Positions 7,161 to 17,528 of a stretch of 64,000 bases of DNA are shown one piece after another. Under the pieces are notes generated by a model. That model searched no databases, had not been told where the DNA came from, and worked only from the letters and a program-made list of their open reading frames with translations. Numbering within the stretch: the stretch's first letter is position 1; every line of letters begins with the position of its first letter. The DNA lies in NCBI GenBank assembly GCA_902777275.1, contig CACYTI010000016.1, forward strand, positions 1 to 64,000, written 5' to 3'. A program made the position numbers and the translations under genes. Origin of the DNA: an uncultured Ruminococcus sp. Lineage in GTDB: Bacteria; Bacillota; Clostridia; Oscillospirales; Acutalibacteraceae.

Positions 7161-9308
7161 ATGACAAAAAAATTGATGAAATCATTCGCGGTTCTGCTTG
7201 CGGCTATCGTGCTGTTCTCAGCCCTGCCCTTCACGGCTTCGGCGGCGGTAGCAACACAAGATTCGGTCGGCGCCTCAAGCGGCACAACGGGCGACTGCAC
7301 ATGGACGCTTGACAATGACGGCACACTGACAATCAGCGGTAACGGGGAGATGGGTGTTTATTCTTCATCTTCATCATTACCGTGGGGCAAAAATATAAGC
7401 AAAGTTATTATTGAAAACGGCGTAACAAGGATAGGTGATTATGCGTTTTGGAACTGCACAAGCTTGACAAGCATAATCATTCCAGACAGCGTGACGAGTA
7501 TTGGCGAAAGTGTTTTTTATAATTGTTCAAAACTAACAGGCGTATATATAAATGATATTGCAGCTTGGTGTAGTATTGATTTTTCAAACGCTAACAGTAA
7601 TCCCTTGTCTTATGCTCATAATCTATATCTTAACGATAATCTTGTCACCAATTTGGTTATTCCCGACAGCGTGACGATTATAAGAAAATATGCGTTTAAC
7701 AAATGTACAAGCCTGATAAGCATAACCATTCCAGACAGCGTGACAAGCATAGGCGAAAATGCGTTTTATATCTTCTCAGGTCTTACAGGCATATATATAA
7801 ACGATATTGCAGCTTGGTGTAGTATCAATTTTTCAAATACTAACAGCAATCCCTTGTCTTATGCTCACAATTTATATCTTAACAATAATCTTGTTACCGA
7901 TTTAGCTATTCCTGACAGCGTGACAAGTATTGGCAATTATGTGTTTTACGGTTGCACAAGCCTGAAAAGCGTTACCATTCCTGACAGCGTCACGAGTATT
8001 AGTGAGGGTGCATTTTACAAATGCACAAACTTGAAAAGCACAACAATTCCCGACAGCGTCACGAGCATTGGCAATTATGCGTTTTACGGCTGCAAAAAGC
8101 TAACAAGCATAAACATTCCAGACAGCGTCACGAGCATTGGTAGTTCTGTTCTTTACGGTTGTACAATCCTGACAATCGTTACCATTGGCAACGGCTTGAA
8201 AAATATAAGCGATCATGCTTTTTGCAACTGCACAAGCCTAACAAGCGTTACCATTCCCGATAGCGTTACGAGTATTGTCGATTATGCTTTTTGCAACTGC
8301 ACAAGCCTGACAAGCGTAAGCATTCCCGCCAACGTGACGAGTATAGGCGATTCCGTGTTTTCCGGCTGCACAAGTGCTTTAACCGTTTACAGTTTCAGAG
8401 GGTCTAAGGCTGAAAACTATTGTAAAAATTACTCTATTAAATTTCTTCCTATATATGAATATTCCGATTTGGGCAACAACAAGCTAAAGATCACACAATG
8501 CAACTTTGTTGATTATTTTGGCAATTTGTCTATACCGTCGTCTATCGGCGGAAAAACCGTGACTCAAATAGGCGAGTGGCTTATTGCCAATAATACAAAA
8601 GTGAAAAGTGTTTCAATTCCCGATACTGTGACAATAATCTCAAAAGGCGCGTTCTACAACTGCACCGAAATAGAAACCGTCACCATGGGAAACAATGTGA
8701 CGGAAATCGGTTTGAGCGCGTTTGAAAAATGTATTCAGCTTGAAAGCATAAACCTCAGCAGCAAGCTTGAAACGATAGGCGACGAGGCTTTTTACGATTG
8801 CCGCAGACTTAAAACTCTCGATATTCCCGCCACGGTCACGTTAATAGGTGAAGAAGCGTTCACCAATTGCCGCAGCCTGCAAAGCCTTGTTATTCCGAAC
8901 GGAGTTAAAAAGTTAGGCGGCGGCACGGGCTTCGGTATATTTGAAAACTGCAAGAGCATGAAAGCGATAAAGATTCCCGAATCGGTGATATCTATTCAGG
9001 GCAATGCATTTGACGGTTGTTCCGGAGTTACGATTGTCGGATTAAGGAATTCATATGCCGAAAGCTACGCCGCGGAAAACCAACTGCGTTTTTCAATAAT
9101 TGGAAGTAATCCGGTTGGTGATACGAATCTTGATGATGTTGTAAATATTAAGGACACTACTGCCATCCAACGCCATGTTTCGGAGCATGAAATGCTTGAG
9201 GGCAACGCGTTCTTCCTCGCCGACACAAACCATGACGGAGAAATAACCGTAGCCGACGCCACGCTGGTGCAAATGTACCTTGCGGAATACGATTTGACTT
9301 TAGGATAA
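7161..9308 (+). CDS. Secreted leucine-rich-repeat (BspA type, LRR_5) protein with C-terminal dockerin
   Basis: A 715-residue exported protein. Residues 1-28 are a Sec signal peptide ending TASA. Residues 50-630 consist of BspA-type repeats of about 23 residues with the core FxNCTSLTSITIPDSVTSIG. Two near-identical 83-codon blocks (offset 249 bases, starting near 7490 and 7739), each holding the insert YINDIAAWCSI, show recent internal duplication. The last 68 residues form a dockerin with two calcium loops (DTNLDDVVNIKD and DTNHDGEITVAD), each followed by a helix. It is secreted and probably docked on a cohesin scaffold or the cell wall. BspA-like repeats often mediate adhesion to surfaces or host proteins. 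It is monocistronic, with its own promoter and terminator. The ligand is unknown. Confidence 0.88.
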   Translation: MTKKLMKSFAVLLAAIVLFSALPFTASAAVATQDSVGASSGTTGDCTWTLDNDGTLTISGNGEMGVYSSSSSLPWGKNISKVIIENGVTRIGDYAFWNCTSLTSIIIPDSVTSIGESVFYNCSKLTGVYINDIAAWCSIDFSNANSNPLSYAHNLYLNDNLVTNLVIPDSVTIIRKYAFNKCTSLISITIPDSVTSIGENAFYIFSGLTGIYINDIAAWCSINFSNTNSNPLSYAHNLYLNNNLVTDLAIPDSVTSIGNYVFYGCTSLKSVTIPDSVTSISEGAFYKCTNLKSTTIPDSVTSIGNYAFYGCKKLTSINIPDSVTSIGSSVLYGCTILTIVTIGNGLKNISDHAFCNCTSLTSVTIPDSVTSIVDYAFCNCTSLTSVSIPANVTSIGDSVFSGCTSALTVYSFRGSKAENYCKNYSIKFLPIYEYSDLGNNKLKITQCNFVDYFGNLSIPSSIGGKTVTQIGEWLIANNTKVKSVSIPDTVTIISKGAFYNCTEIETVTMGNNVTEIGLSAFEKCIQLESINLSSKLETIGDEAFYDCRRLKTLDIPATVTLIGEEAFTNCRSLQSLVIPNGVKKLGGGTGFGIFENCKSMKAIKIPESVISIQGNAFDGCSGVTIVGLRNSYAESYAAENQLRFSIIGSNPVGDTNLDDVVNIKDTTAIQRHVSEHEMLEGNAFFLADTNHDGEITVADATLVQMYLAEYDLTLG

Positions 9309-9314
9309 AATTTA

Positions 9315-9349
9315 ACGGAGACTGCAATTATTGAGCGGTCTCCGTTTTT
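9315..9349 (+). terminator. Terminator of the LRR-dockerin gene
   Basis: ACGGAGAC pairs perfectly with GTCTCCGT across a 15-base loop, then TTTT. Confidence 0.75.
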
Positions 9350-9435
9350 ACGTTATAGAAATTTTTATCGTTTAATAACGTTTCCAAAGGCGGGCAAGAA
9401 CATCATTTTTTAAACAAATCAGAGTGAAAGTGAGC

Positions 9436-9699
9436 TTAATAAACAATATCCCTAAACATTTCGTCAATATCGGTATATCCCTTTGCTTCAACCTTGCCGC
9501 TGATTATATCTTCGCATTCCTGCATGGCGGCAATTGTTTCGGCATTCGGTTCAAGCTGTTCATATTTTGGATATTCGTCATAAGCCGCGCGTTCAAAAAG
9601 CTCTTTAACAGCCGCCTCCGCGCTTATACCCTTGAACGCGAAAAGCGCCAAAGCCTGTTGATAAATCTTATCGTCTATATTTACGGTTATAGCTGCCAT
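9436..9699 (-). CDS. RelB/DinJ-family antitoxin without a toxin partner
   Basis: An 87-residue protein whose first 45 residues match the ribbon-helix-helix domain of RelB/DinJ antitoxins: ITVNIDDKIYQQALALFAFKGISAEAAVKELFERA. The C-terminal half is acidic, as in toxin-wrapping segments. ATG 9699 has AAAGGAG 8 bases upstream; a start 6 codons earlier overlaps that site. A good promoter and a direct repeat lie upstream. RelB proteins bind DNA at their own promoter and neutralise RelE/YafQ RNases. No toxin frame follows: the 86 bases to the next terminator are non-coding, and the gene upstream is a lipoprotein. It is therefore an orphan antitoxin or a solitary regulator. Confidence 0.75.
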   Translation of the reverse strand: MAAITVNIDDKIYQQALALFAFKGISAEAAVKELFERAAYDEYPKYEQLEPNAETIAAMQECEDIISGKVEAKGYTDIDEMFRDIVY

Positions 9700-9722
9700 A
9701 CCATCAGCTCCTTTCACTATTT

Positions 9723-9766
9723 AGTATAACACAAAATCATACTATGTCAACAAAGTCATACTTGCA
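9723..9766 (-). promoter_or_regulatory. Promoter and possible operator of the RelB-like gene
   Basis: On the minus strand TTGACA (9745-9750) and TATACT (9723-9728) are 16 bases apart. Two copies of AGTATGAYTTTGT sit 19 bases apart and span the -35 box and spacer, a plausible binding array for a ribbon-helix-helix autorepressor. Confidence 0.6.
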
Positions 9767-9770
9767 ATAA

Positions 9771-10484
9771 TCACTTATACTCTGTCAGACTCCATTCTTC
9801 TTTAAGCTCGTCTTTTACCGGGAAAACTCTGAACAGCATTATGTTGTTTTTGCTGTCGTTTTTGTCCTCCTTGGTGCTGAGACAGAAAACAAAGCCGTCA
9901 TACCAGAGCGTGTCGTTGCTTTCAGTTGCGGTGCGGTAAAAAATGTCCTGAAGCACTGCGTGGCTTTCGGACGGAAGTCCGCAGGCGACCTGCGCCGCAA
10001 GCGCCGCTTGTGAAAGAATTATATCGCTGTTGCTTTTGTCGCCTGTCATTCCCATGAAATTACTCGTCGTGGTGCCGCAGCCGATGTTAACAAGCTTGCC
10101 GGTGTTGACCTCTACCGACGCGGTCAGGGTCATATTATTACCGTTGTAATGCCAATACTGCACCTCGATGTGGTGGTCGTCCCACTCGGTTTTTTTGTCC
10201 GCCACCCACAGCGTGGAGTCGAGCATATCGGTTTCTTTTCTCAAATATTTTTCGGCGTTATACGCGGCGGTGAAGTCCTTAAGGCTCATGTTGAATCTCA
10301 TGCCGTTCACGTTAAGACTTTCCTCAACCGCGTTCTCAGCCGGAACATACTCATATTGGTCGGAGGTCGCCGCGGTTTTCGGTTTATCAATGTCTTTGAT
10401 TTTGTCCTGATTGCCGCAGGCTGACAGACCGCACACAATAACAGCCGCCAGCAACACAGATAATACTGCCATGAATCTTTTCAT
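9771..10484 (-). CDS. Putative lipoprotein of unknown function
   Basis: A 237-residue protein starting with a lipoprotein signal (MKRFMAVLSVLLAAVIVCG) and a lipobox LSAC with Cys23. A short polar linker (residues 24-50) is followed by a mixed alpha/beta domain with no motif I recognise. AAGGGGG precedes the ATG at 10484. It lies between the gyrA 3' end and the antitoxin, all on the minus strand. A gyrA terminator-like hairpin upstream suggests a separate transcript. It should be anchored on the outer face of the membrane; function unknown. Confidence 0.7.
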   Translation of the reverse strand: MKRFMAVLSVLLAAVIVCGLSACGNQDKIKDIDKPKTAATSDQYEYVPAENAVEESLNVNGMRFNMSLKDFTAAYNAEKYLRKETDMLDSTLWVADKKTEWDDHHIEVQYWHYNGNNMTLTASVEVNTGKLVNIGCGTTTSNFMGMTGDKSNSDIILSQAALAAQVACGLPSESHAVLQDIFYRTATESNDTLWYDGFVFCLSTKEDKNDSKNNIMLFRVFPVKDELKEEWSLTEYK

Positions 10485-10526
10485 TCCAGATATCCCCCTT
10501 TTTTATTAAGGTTTTAAGGTTTAATC

Positions 10527-10556
10527 AACGGCAACATTCCGAGGAATGCTGCCGTT
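10527..10556 (-). terminator. Possible terminator after gyrA
   Basis: A 14-bp near-perfect stem (AACGGCAGCATTCC with GGAATGTTGCCGTT on the minus strand) lies 24 bases after the gyrA stop. The downstream tract is only moderately T-rich. Confidence 0.5.
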
Positions 10557-10579
10557 AAATTTTACTTACTCATTTTTTC

Positions 10580-13144
10580 TTACTCGTTTTCTTGTTCCGT
10601 CAGTTCGGAATCATCAGTCTGTGTATCTTCTTCCGTTTCTTCAATATCTTCAATTTCTTCCTCTTCATTGGCGTCGTCCGGTTCTTCAACCAACTGATCG
10701 ACCGCTTCCTCCTCGTGCGGAGAACGCGCCACTGTAACTACCTTGTCGCCCTCGCCAACCTTCATAACGGTGACGCCCTTTGACGGACGCGAGCAGACTC
10801 GAATAGATTCGGCGGCTATGCGGATGATGATTCCGTCCTGAGAAATGATTATAACATCGTCGTCGAGGTCAACGACCTTGATAGCCGCTACCTTGCCAAA
10901 TTTATTGATGTGGTAATTGATAAGACCCTTGCCGCCGCGCGACTGGATACGGTAATCGTCCGGAGAAGAAAGCCTGCCGTAGCCCGTTTCGCTGACGGTG
11001 AGCACAAGACCGTTCTCGCGCACCACGCTCATTCCGACGACCTCGTCGCCCTCTTTAAGCGTGATAGCCTTAACTCCGCGCGCCTGTCTGCCCATGGGAC
11101 GGACGTCGGTTTCTTTAAAGCGGATCGCCGTTCCCATTCTTGTGGCTACGATAACATTCGCAGTTCCGTCGGTCATGCGCACCCACGCAAGCTCGTCGCC
11201 CTCGTTCAGTTCAAGAGCGATCAAGCCTCCCTTGCGGGCGGTGTTGTAGGCGTTGAGCTCAATACGCTTTATGATACCCTTGCGCGTTACCATTACAAGG
11301 TACTTGTTCTCGTCAAACTCGGGCACCCTTATCATAGAGGTGACCTTTTCCTCGGGAGAGATAGGCAGCAGATTTGCAATATTAATACCCTTTGCCTGCC
11401 TTGTGCCCTCGGGGACCTCATAGCATTTGAGGCGGTAAACCCTGCCCTTATCGGTGAAGAACAGAACGTAGTCGTGAGAGTTGATTATAAACATCTCGGT
11501 CGCGACGTCCTCCTCGCGGCGGGACATACCCAAAACTCCCCTGCCGCCTCTGCGCTGGAGCTTATATGTGTCGGCGGCAAGGCGCTTTACATAACCGAAG
11601 CGGGTGAGAGTGAGCACGCATTCTTCTTCCGGAATCAGATCCTCTATATCGACCTCGCCGCTGACAGAACAGATTTCGGTGCGGCGCGGGTCGCCGAATT
11701 TATTTCTGATAGCAGTGATCTCTTCCTTGACGATTTCAAGCTTTTTGGTATCGCTGGCGAGAATTTCATTGTACTCCGCTATTTTAGCCCTGAGCGCGGC
11801 AATTTCTTCCTCGATTTTTGCGCGCTCCATATTGGTGAGCTGACCGAGACGCATCTGAACTATCGCGTTAGCCTGGATCTCGTCAAGCCCGAAGCGCTCC
11901 ATAAGAGCGGCTCTCGCGGTAGGCAAGTCTTTACTGCGGCGGATTATCGCTATGACCTCGTCGATAAAGTCTATCGCTATTTTCAAGCCCTCTAAGATGT
12001 GCGCCCTGCTCATGGCTTTTTTCAGGTTGAACTCGGTTCTGCGGTGGATAACCTCCTCCTGAAAATCTATGTAGCAGCGCAGCATATCCTTTAGCGTTAG
12101 GATTTTCGGCTGACCGTCCACGATAGCCAGCAAGATCGCGCCGAAGGTTACCTGAAGCTGAGTGTATGAGAAAAGCTGATTAAGGACTATCTGCGGCGAA
12201 GCCTCGCGCTTTACGTCGATTTCGATATGCATTCCCTGACGGTCGGAGTGATCCTCAATGTTGGAAATGCCCTCGATACGCTTGTCCTTTACTAAATTTG
12301 CAATATTTTCAATGAGCCTTGCCTTATTTACCTTATAAGGCAGCTCGCTTACTATTATTTTGAATCTGCCGTTCTTCGCCTCTATGATCTCGGTTTTGGC
12401 GCGGACGGTGATTTTTCCTCTTCCGGTGGCGTAGGCGGCTCTTATCCCGCTTCTGCCCATTATAATGCCGCCGGTGGGGAAGTCGGGTCCGGGCAGACAC
12501 TCCATGATCTCGGCAAGCTCGGCGTCGGGATTATCTATGAGAGCGCAGACCGCGTCGATCGTCTCACCCAAATTGTGCGGAGGTATCTCTGTAGCCATAC
12601 CTACCGCGATTCCGCTTGAACCGTTTACAAGCAGATTCGGAAAACGGCTTGGGAGCACTGTGGGTTCTTTCAGTCTGTCGTCATAGTTCGGAGCAAAATC
12701 AACCGTTTCTTTTTCGATATCGGTGAGCATTTCAAGCGATATCTTGCTCATGCGCGCCTCGGTGTATCTGTACGCCGCGGGCGGGTCGCCGTCTACCGAA
12801 CCAAAGTTTCCGTGACCGTCAACGAGCATATAGCGCATTGAAAAGTCCTGCGCAAGACGAACCATAGCATCATAAACGGAGGCGTCGCCGTGGGGGTGGT
12901 AAGCACCGAGAACCGAACCGACTGTGTCGGCGCATTTGTGATACGGCTTTGACGGCTCAAGACCCTTTTCATACATGGTGTATAAAATTCTTCTGTGTAC
13001 CGGCTTTAAGCCGTCGCGCACGTCGGGAAGGGCGCGCGACACGATAACGCTCATCGAATAGTCGAGAAAGCTTTTGCGCATCTCATTTTTTAAATCTACG
13101 TCTATTATTCTTTTATCCTTGATCTGTTCGTTTTGTCCGTCCAT
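10580..13144 (-). CDS. gyrA: DNA gyrase subunit A
   Basis: An 854-residue subunit of the type IIA topoisomerase that introduces negative supercoils with GyrB. The breakage-reunion domain (1-500) holds the catalytic tyrosine in AAYRYTEAR (Tyr127) and the quinolone region [10 protein letters not shown] at 83-92. The position equivalent to E. coli Ser83 is Ala88. The C-terminal beta-pinwheel contains repeated blades and the GyrA box-like [10 protein letters not shown]. The protein ends in an unusually acidic tail ([15 protein letters not shown] region). The ATG has a GAGGTAAT ribosome site. It follows gyrB and a thioesterase gene on the same strand, probably in one operon. Confidence 0.97.
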   Translation of the reverse strand: MDGQNEQIKDKRIIDVDLKNEMRKSFLDYSMSVIVSRALPDVRDGLKPVHRRILYTMYEKGLEPSKPYHKCADTVGSVLGAYHPHGDASVYDAMVRLAQDFSMRYMLVDGHGNFGSVDGDPPAAYRYTEARMSKISLEMLTDIEKETVDFAPNYDDRLKEPTVLPSRFPNLLVNGSSGIAVGMATEIPPHNLGETIDAVCALIDNPDAELAEIMECLPGPDFPTGGIIMGRSGIRAAYATGRGKITVRAKTEIIEAKNGRFKIIVSELPYKVNKARLIENIANLVKDKRIEGISNIEDHSDRQGMHIEIDVKREASPQIVLNQLFSYTQLQVTFGAILLAIVDGQPKILTLKDMLRCYIDFQEEVIHRRTEFNLKKAMSRAHILEGLKIAIDFIDEVIAIIRRSKDLPTARAALMERFGLDEIQANAIVQMRLGQLTNMERAKIEEEIAALRAKIAEYNEILASDTKKLEIVKEEITAIRNKFGDPRRTEICSVSGEVDIEDLIPEEECVLTLTRFGYVKRLAADTYKLQRRGGRGVLGMSRREEDVATEMFIINSHDYVLFFTDKGRVYRLKCYEVPEGTRQAKGINIANLLPISPEEKVTSMIRVPEFDENKYLVMVTRKGIIKRIELNAYNTARKGGLIALELNEGDELAWVRMTDGTANVIVATRMGTAIRFKETDVRPMGRQARGVKAITLKEGDEVVGMSVVRENGLVLTVSETGYGRLSSPDDYRIQSRGGKGLINYHINKFGKVAAIKVVDLDDDVIIISQDGIIIRIAAESIRVCSRPSKGVTVMKVGEGDKVVTVARSPHEEEAVDQLVEEPDDANEEEEIEDIEETEEDTQTDDSELTEQENE

Positions 13145-13192
13145 TATATTACCTCAAATTGCAAAGGGATACATCATTTTTAGCGGCGCCCT

Positions 13193-13624
13193 TTAGAATG
13201 CCTTTATATTTCCGTTCAATTTTTCATACAGCTCGGGAAGCCGCTTTTTTATGTTGCAGGGTCGGAAGGTTTTCGCGTCAACAACCGCGTGCTCCGTTGT
13301 ACCGTAGCCGAGCTCTTCCTCCGCGCCGTTGTCCAGTACCCTTTTTACCGAATAAGAGAACTCCATTCTCGCCGCCGACATATGGATACACCATGTACGC
13401 ACAATAAGCCTGTCCTCGTAAAAAGCGGGTTTTCCGAAATGACAATTAAGATTGAGCACGGGCAGCATAATTCCGAGCTTTTCCATTTCGGAGTAGGTTA
13501 TATCAAACATTTTTACAAAATCTGTTCTGCCTATTTCATACCAAACGGGATAAACAGAGTGATGGACAATTCCCATTTGATCTGTTTCGGCATATCTTAC
13601 GGTTATATAGGATTTTGAATGCAT
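13193..13624 (-). CDS. Acyl-CoA thioesterase, hotdog fold (YbgC/4HBT family)
   Basis: A 143-residue single-domain hotdog thioesterase. It begins with VRYAETDQMGIVHHSVYPVWYEIGR, the 4-hydroxybenzoyl-CoA thioesterase signature with catalytic Asp17, and continues with the long strand-helix pattern of the family. Such enzymes cleave acyl-CoA or acyl-ACP thioesters in the cytoplasm; the acyl chain cannot be read from the sequence. It sits between gyrB (12 bases upstream) and gyrA (48 bases downstream), all on the minus strand, so it is almost certainly co-transcribed with gyrase. That position is unusual and suggests only shared expression. Confidence 0.85.
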   Translation of the reverse strand: MHSKSYITVRYAETDQMGIVHHSVYPVWYEIGRTDFVKMFDITYSEMEKLGIMLPVLNLNCHFGKPAFYEDRLIVRTWCIHMSAARMEFSYSVKRVLDNGAEEELGYGTTEHAVVDAKTFRPCNIKKRLPELYEKLNGNIKAF

Positions 13625-13635
13625 AAAAACACCCT

Positions 13636-15825
<2,190 letters not shown>

Positions 15826-16158
15826 TTACTTATTCTTATTATTTTCCTTATCCTTATCGCCCGTAAGCGATATGTAAAGCGGCGCGAGTATTATCGCGAT
15901 CGTTACCGGGATGATATTCAGAAGAAACAGCCCTAAAAAATTAAGTCCTTTTATCGCGCCGATCGCCGCTATATTCAGCAGCGCGTAAATCACCGCTGTT
16001 TCAAGCGCAAGCATCCACAGACCTGATTTTGAAACTTTAAAGCTTTTGCCGCAGTGATAGCAAACGGCTGATTTTTTCCGCATTATCTTTTTAACGTCGG
16101 AATATCTGTAAACGGTGCCGCAGTGCGGACAAACCGACTGTTTAGGATAAAGCTTCAT
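15826..16158 (-). CDS. Small zinc-ribbon membrane protein (CxxC-x~20-CxxC type)
   Basis: A 110-residue protein with an N-terminal zinc ribbon, CPHC (residues 10-13) and CYHC about 20 residues later, followed by two hydrophobic helices (about 48-70 and 75-97) and a charged tail ending KENNKNK. The layout resembles the cxxc_20_cxxc family; I give no function. It starts 2 bases after the stop of the larger zinc-ribbon protein, so the two are translationally coupled and may act together at the membrane. Confidence 0.7.
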   Translation of the reverse strand: MKLYPKQSVCPHCGTVYRYSDVKKIMRKKSAVCYHCGKSFKVSKSGLWMLALETAVIYALLNIAAIGAIKGLNFLGLFLLNIIPVTIAIILAPLYISLTGDKDKENNKNK

Positions 16159-16160
16159 AA

Positions 16161-16895
16161 TTATTTACTTCCCGCCGAAAAATCGGACCTTACATACTCC
16201 TTGACGTCGTCGTCTTCGGGGATATCCGCGTTAACGGCATTGTTTAAATCGACGTCGGTGGCATAGTGCGCAGCCTGACGATTGTTCCTTGAACGCTCGG
16301 AGCGAAGCTTTTTGAGCGGATACTCTGTCGTTCCGCCGTGCTCTTCTCTGACATCATCAATGATCGGGACAAAGCTTTCTTTTTCAATCGTTCCCGAATC
16401 GGATACAAGCTCGTTCGTGTCAACCTGACCTTTAGGGGAGCTTCTCTGAGACTTTATCTGATTGAATAAATCGGAATTTATTTTAAACTGACCGCTGTTT
16501 TCGATAGACGTCTGAGCATCTTCAAAATCGAGAGCCGTTAAATTGTCGGAATATTCGATTCCCGCCTTCTTTGCCTCCATTGACTTGCGGTATTTTTTAA
16601 GAGGTTCAAGCTGAACGAATTTCGGAGTGAAAAGCAGAAAAATAACCAGCGGAGCCGCCACAAGAAAAATACCCAAAGGATTGCTCAGCAGCTTGAAGAA
16701 CCACCACAGTCCCATAATAGCTAAGGATATGACCGCCGCTATTATAAAAATTGGTATGATAATTTTTGAGATAACCACTCTGCTCTCTTTTCCGCAGCGC
16801 TCGCAGACATATTCAGCCTTTCTCCTGCTGAAATAGGCTGAAAAATATGACATACGCTTTCCGCAATAAGGACATCTTTGTTTTTTTCGATTCAT
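16161..16895 (-). CDS. Zinc-ribbon membrane protein of unknown function
   Basis: A 244-residue protein. Residues 8-36 hold two CxxC pairs (CPYC and CERC) of a zinc ribbon, residues 42-66 and 73-92 two membrane helices, and residues 95-244 a long, polar, probably disordered cytoplasmic tail rich in Asp, Glu and Ser. It resembles its downstream neighbour in ribbon plus helices, which suggests an old duplication. The start ATG 16895 follows remB by 2 bases with a GGGAGAAG ribosome site. Its place in the recF-gyrB operon suggests constitutive expression only. Confidence 0.65.
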   Translation of the reverse strand: MNRKKQRCPYCGKRMSYFSAYFSRRKAEYVCERCGKESRVVISKIIIPIFIIAAVISLAIMGLWWFFKLLSNPLGIFLVAAPLVIFLLFTPKFVQLEPLKKYRKSMEAKKAGIEYSDNLTALDFEDAQTSIENSGQFKINSDLFNQIKSQRSSPKGQVDTNELVSDSGTIEKESFVPIIDDVREEHGGTTEYPLKKLRSERSRNNRQAAHYATDVDLNNAVNADIPEDDDVKEYVRSDFSAGSK

Positions 16896-16897
16896 AA

Positions 16898-17167
16898 TTA
16901 AACTTCTCCCGTATCTGAAAAATTATATTGCCGCCTGTACAGCGTCTTTGTTGACAACTGAGAAATATAAACCCTGTTTTTCCCGTTTTCGCTGCACACC
17001 ACAAAAGACCTCGGCAGCTCGTAGGACACGTTTATCACTTCGCCGTTTTTTTGAGCGTCAGCTAAAAATTCTCTTGTTTTTTTTGAAACCGTGCTCGCGT
17101 CTATGTCAAACATAGCCACAATATGCTCGGTCCGAATTACGGTATCCTGTCCCAAATGCAAATACAC
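16898..17167 (-). CDS. remB: RemB-like DUF370 regulator
   Basis: An 89-residue protein beginning MYLHLGQDTVIRTEHIVAMFDID, with STVSKKTREFLADAQKNG and the C-terminal YISQLSTKTL, all typical of the DUF370 family (extracellular-matrix regulators RemA/RemB). RemA-type proteins form ring-shaped DNA-binding oligomers; RemB is usually found beside recF and gyrB, as here. I prefer the GTG at 17167, with GGGGGAG 6 bases upstream. An upstream in-frame ATG would add about 32 residues encoded by a palindromic tandem repeat and would not match the family. Confidence 0.82.
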   Translation of the reverse strand: MYLHLGQDTVIRTEHIVAMFDIDASTVSKKTREFLADAQKNGEVINVSYELPRSFVVCSENGKNRVYISQLSTKTLYRRQYNFSDTGEV

Positions 17168-17184
17168 GGCTATCTCCCCCCGCA

Positions 17185-17238
17185 GCAACGTGACGTTGCA
17201 TCCGTTCCGCGGCAACGTGACGTTGCGTTCGTTCCGCG
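17185..17238. repeat. Two tandem 27-bp units each holding the palindrome GCAACGTGACGTTGC
   Basis: The 15-base perfect palindrome GCAACGTGACGTTGC occurs at 17185-17199 and 17212-17226. Each is followed by RTYCGTTCCGCG, giving a 27-bp tandem unit. It lies 18-70 bases upstream of the remB start, where an operator would sit. Confidence 0.8.
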
Positions 17239-17358
17239 CTTCAAGCAAAGAATATAAATTCAAAAACCGTTCACGCGTTTTGTTGCAGATATTGTCATAA
17301 AATGCTGCAACTTATTCGACTTTTCATAATGTATTGTCGCAGTTGTTGCCGTCACTAC

Positions 17359-17475
17359 GTAGGGGCGAACCCATGTGTTCGCCCTTGAACCGGCGTTAAT
17401 TTCACGTCCGATTATCGTATATAAACGCAACTTTTAGCTCAGCGCTCCCGGGCGCACACGCTGGTACGCCCCTAC
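17359..17475 (+). repeat. Dispersed intergenic repeat family 1, copy A
   Basis: About 117 bases bounded by GTAGGGGCG and CGCCCCTAC, with the inner phrase CGTCCGATTATCG. It is shared with copies at 35997, 43148 and 50577. It lies in the gap between recF and remB; no gene is encoded. Confidence 0.8.
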
Positions 17476-17528
17476 AAATTATTTGAAAAATACTCTAAAA
17501 TTTTGAATAGTATACATTTAACATGCAG

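Noticed and set aside
10910-11995. A 361-codon plus-strand frame opposite gyrA
   Set aside because: Same reason: an antisense shadow of a complete gyrA, with no start signal.
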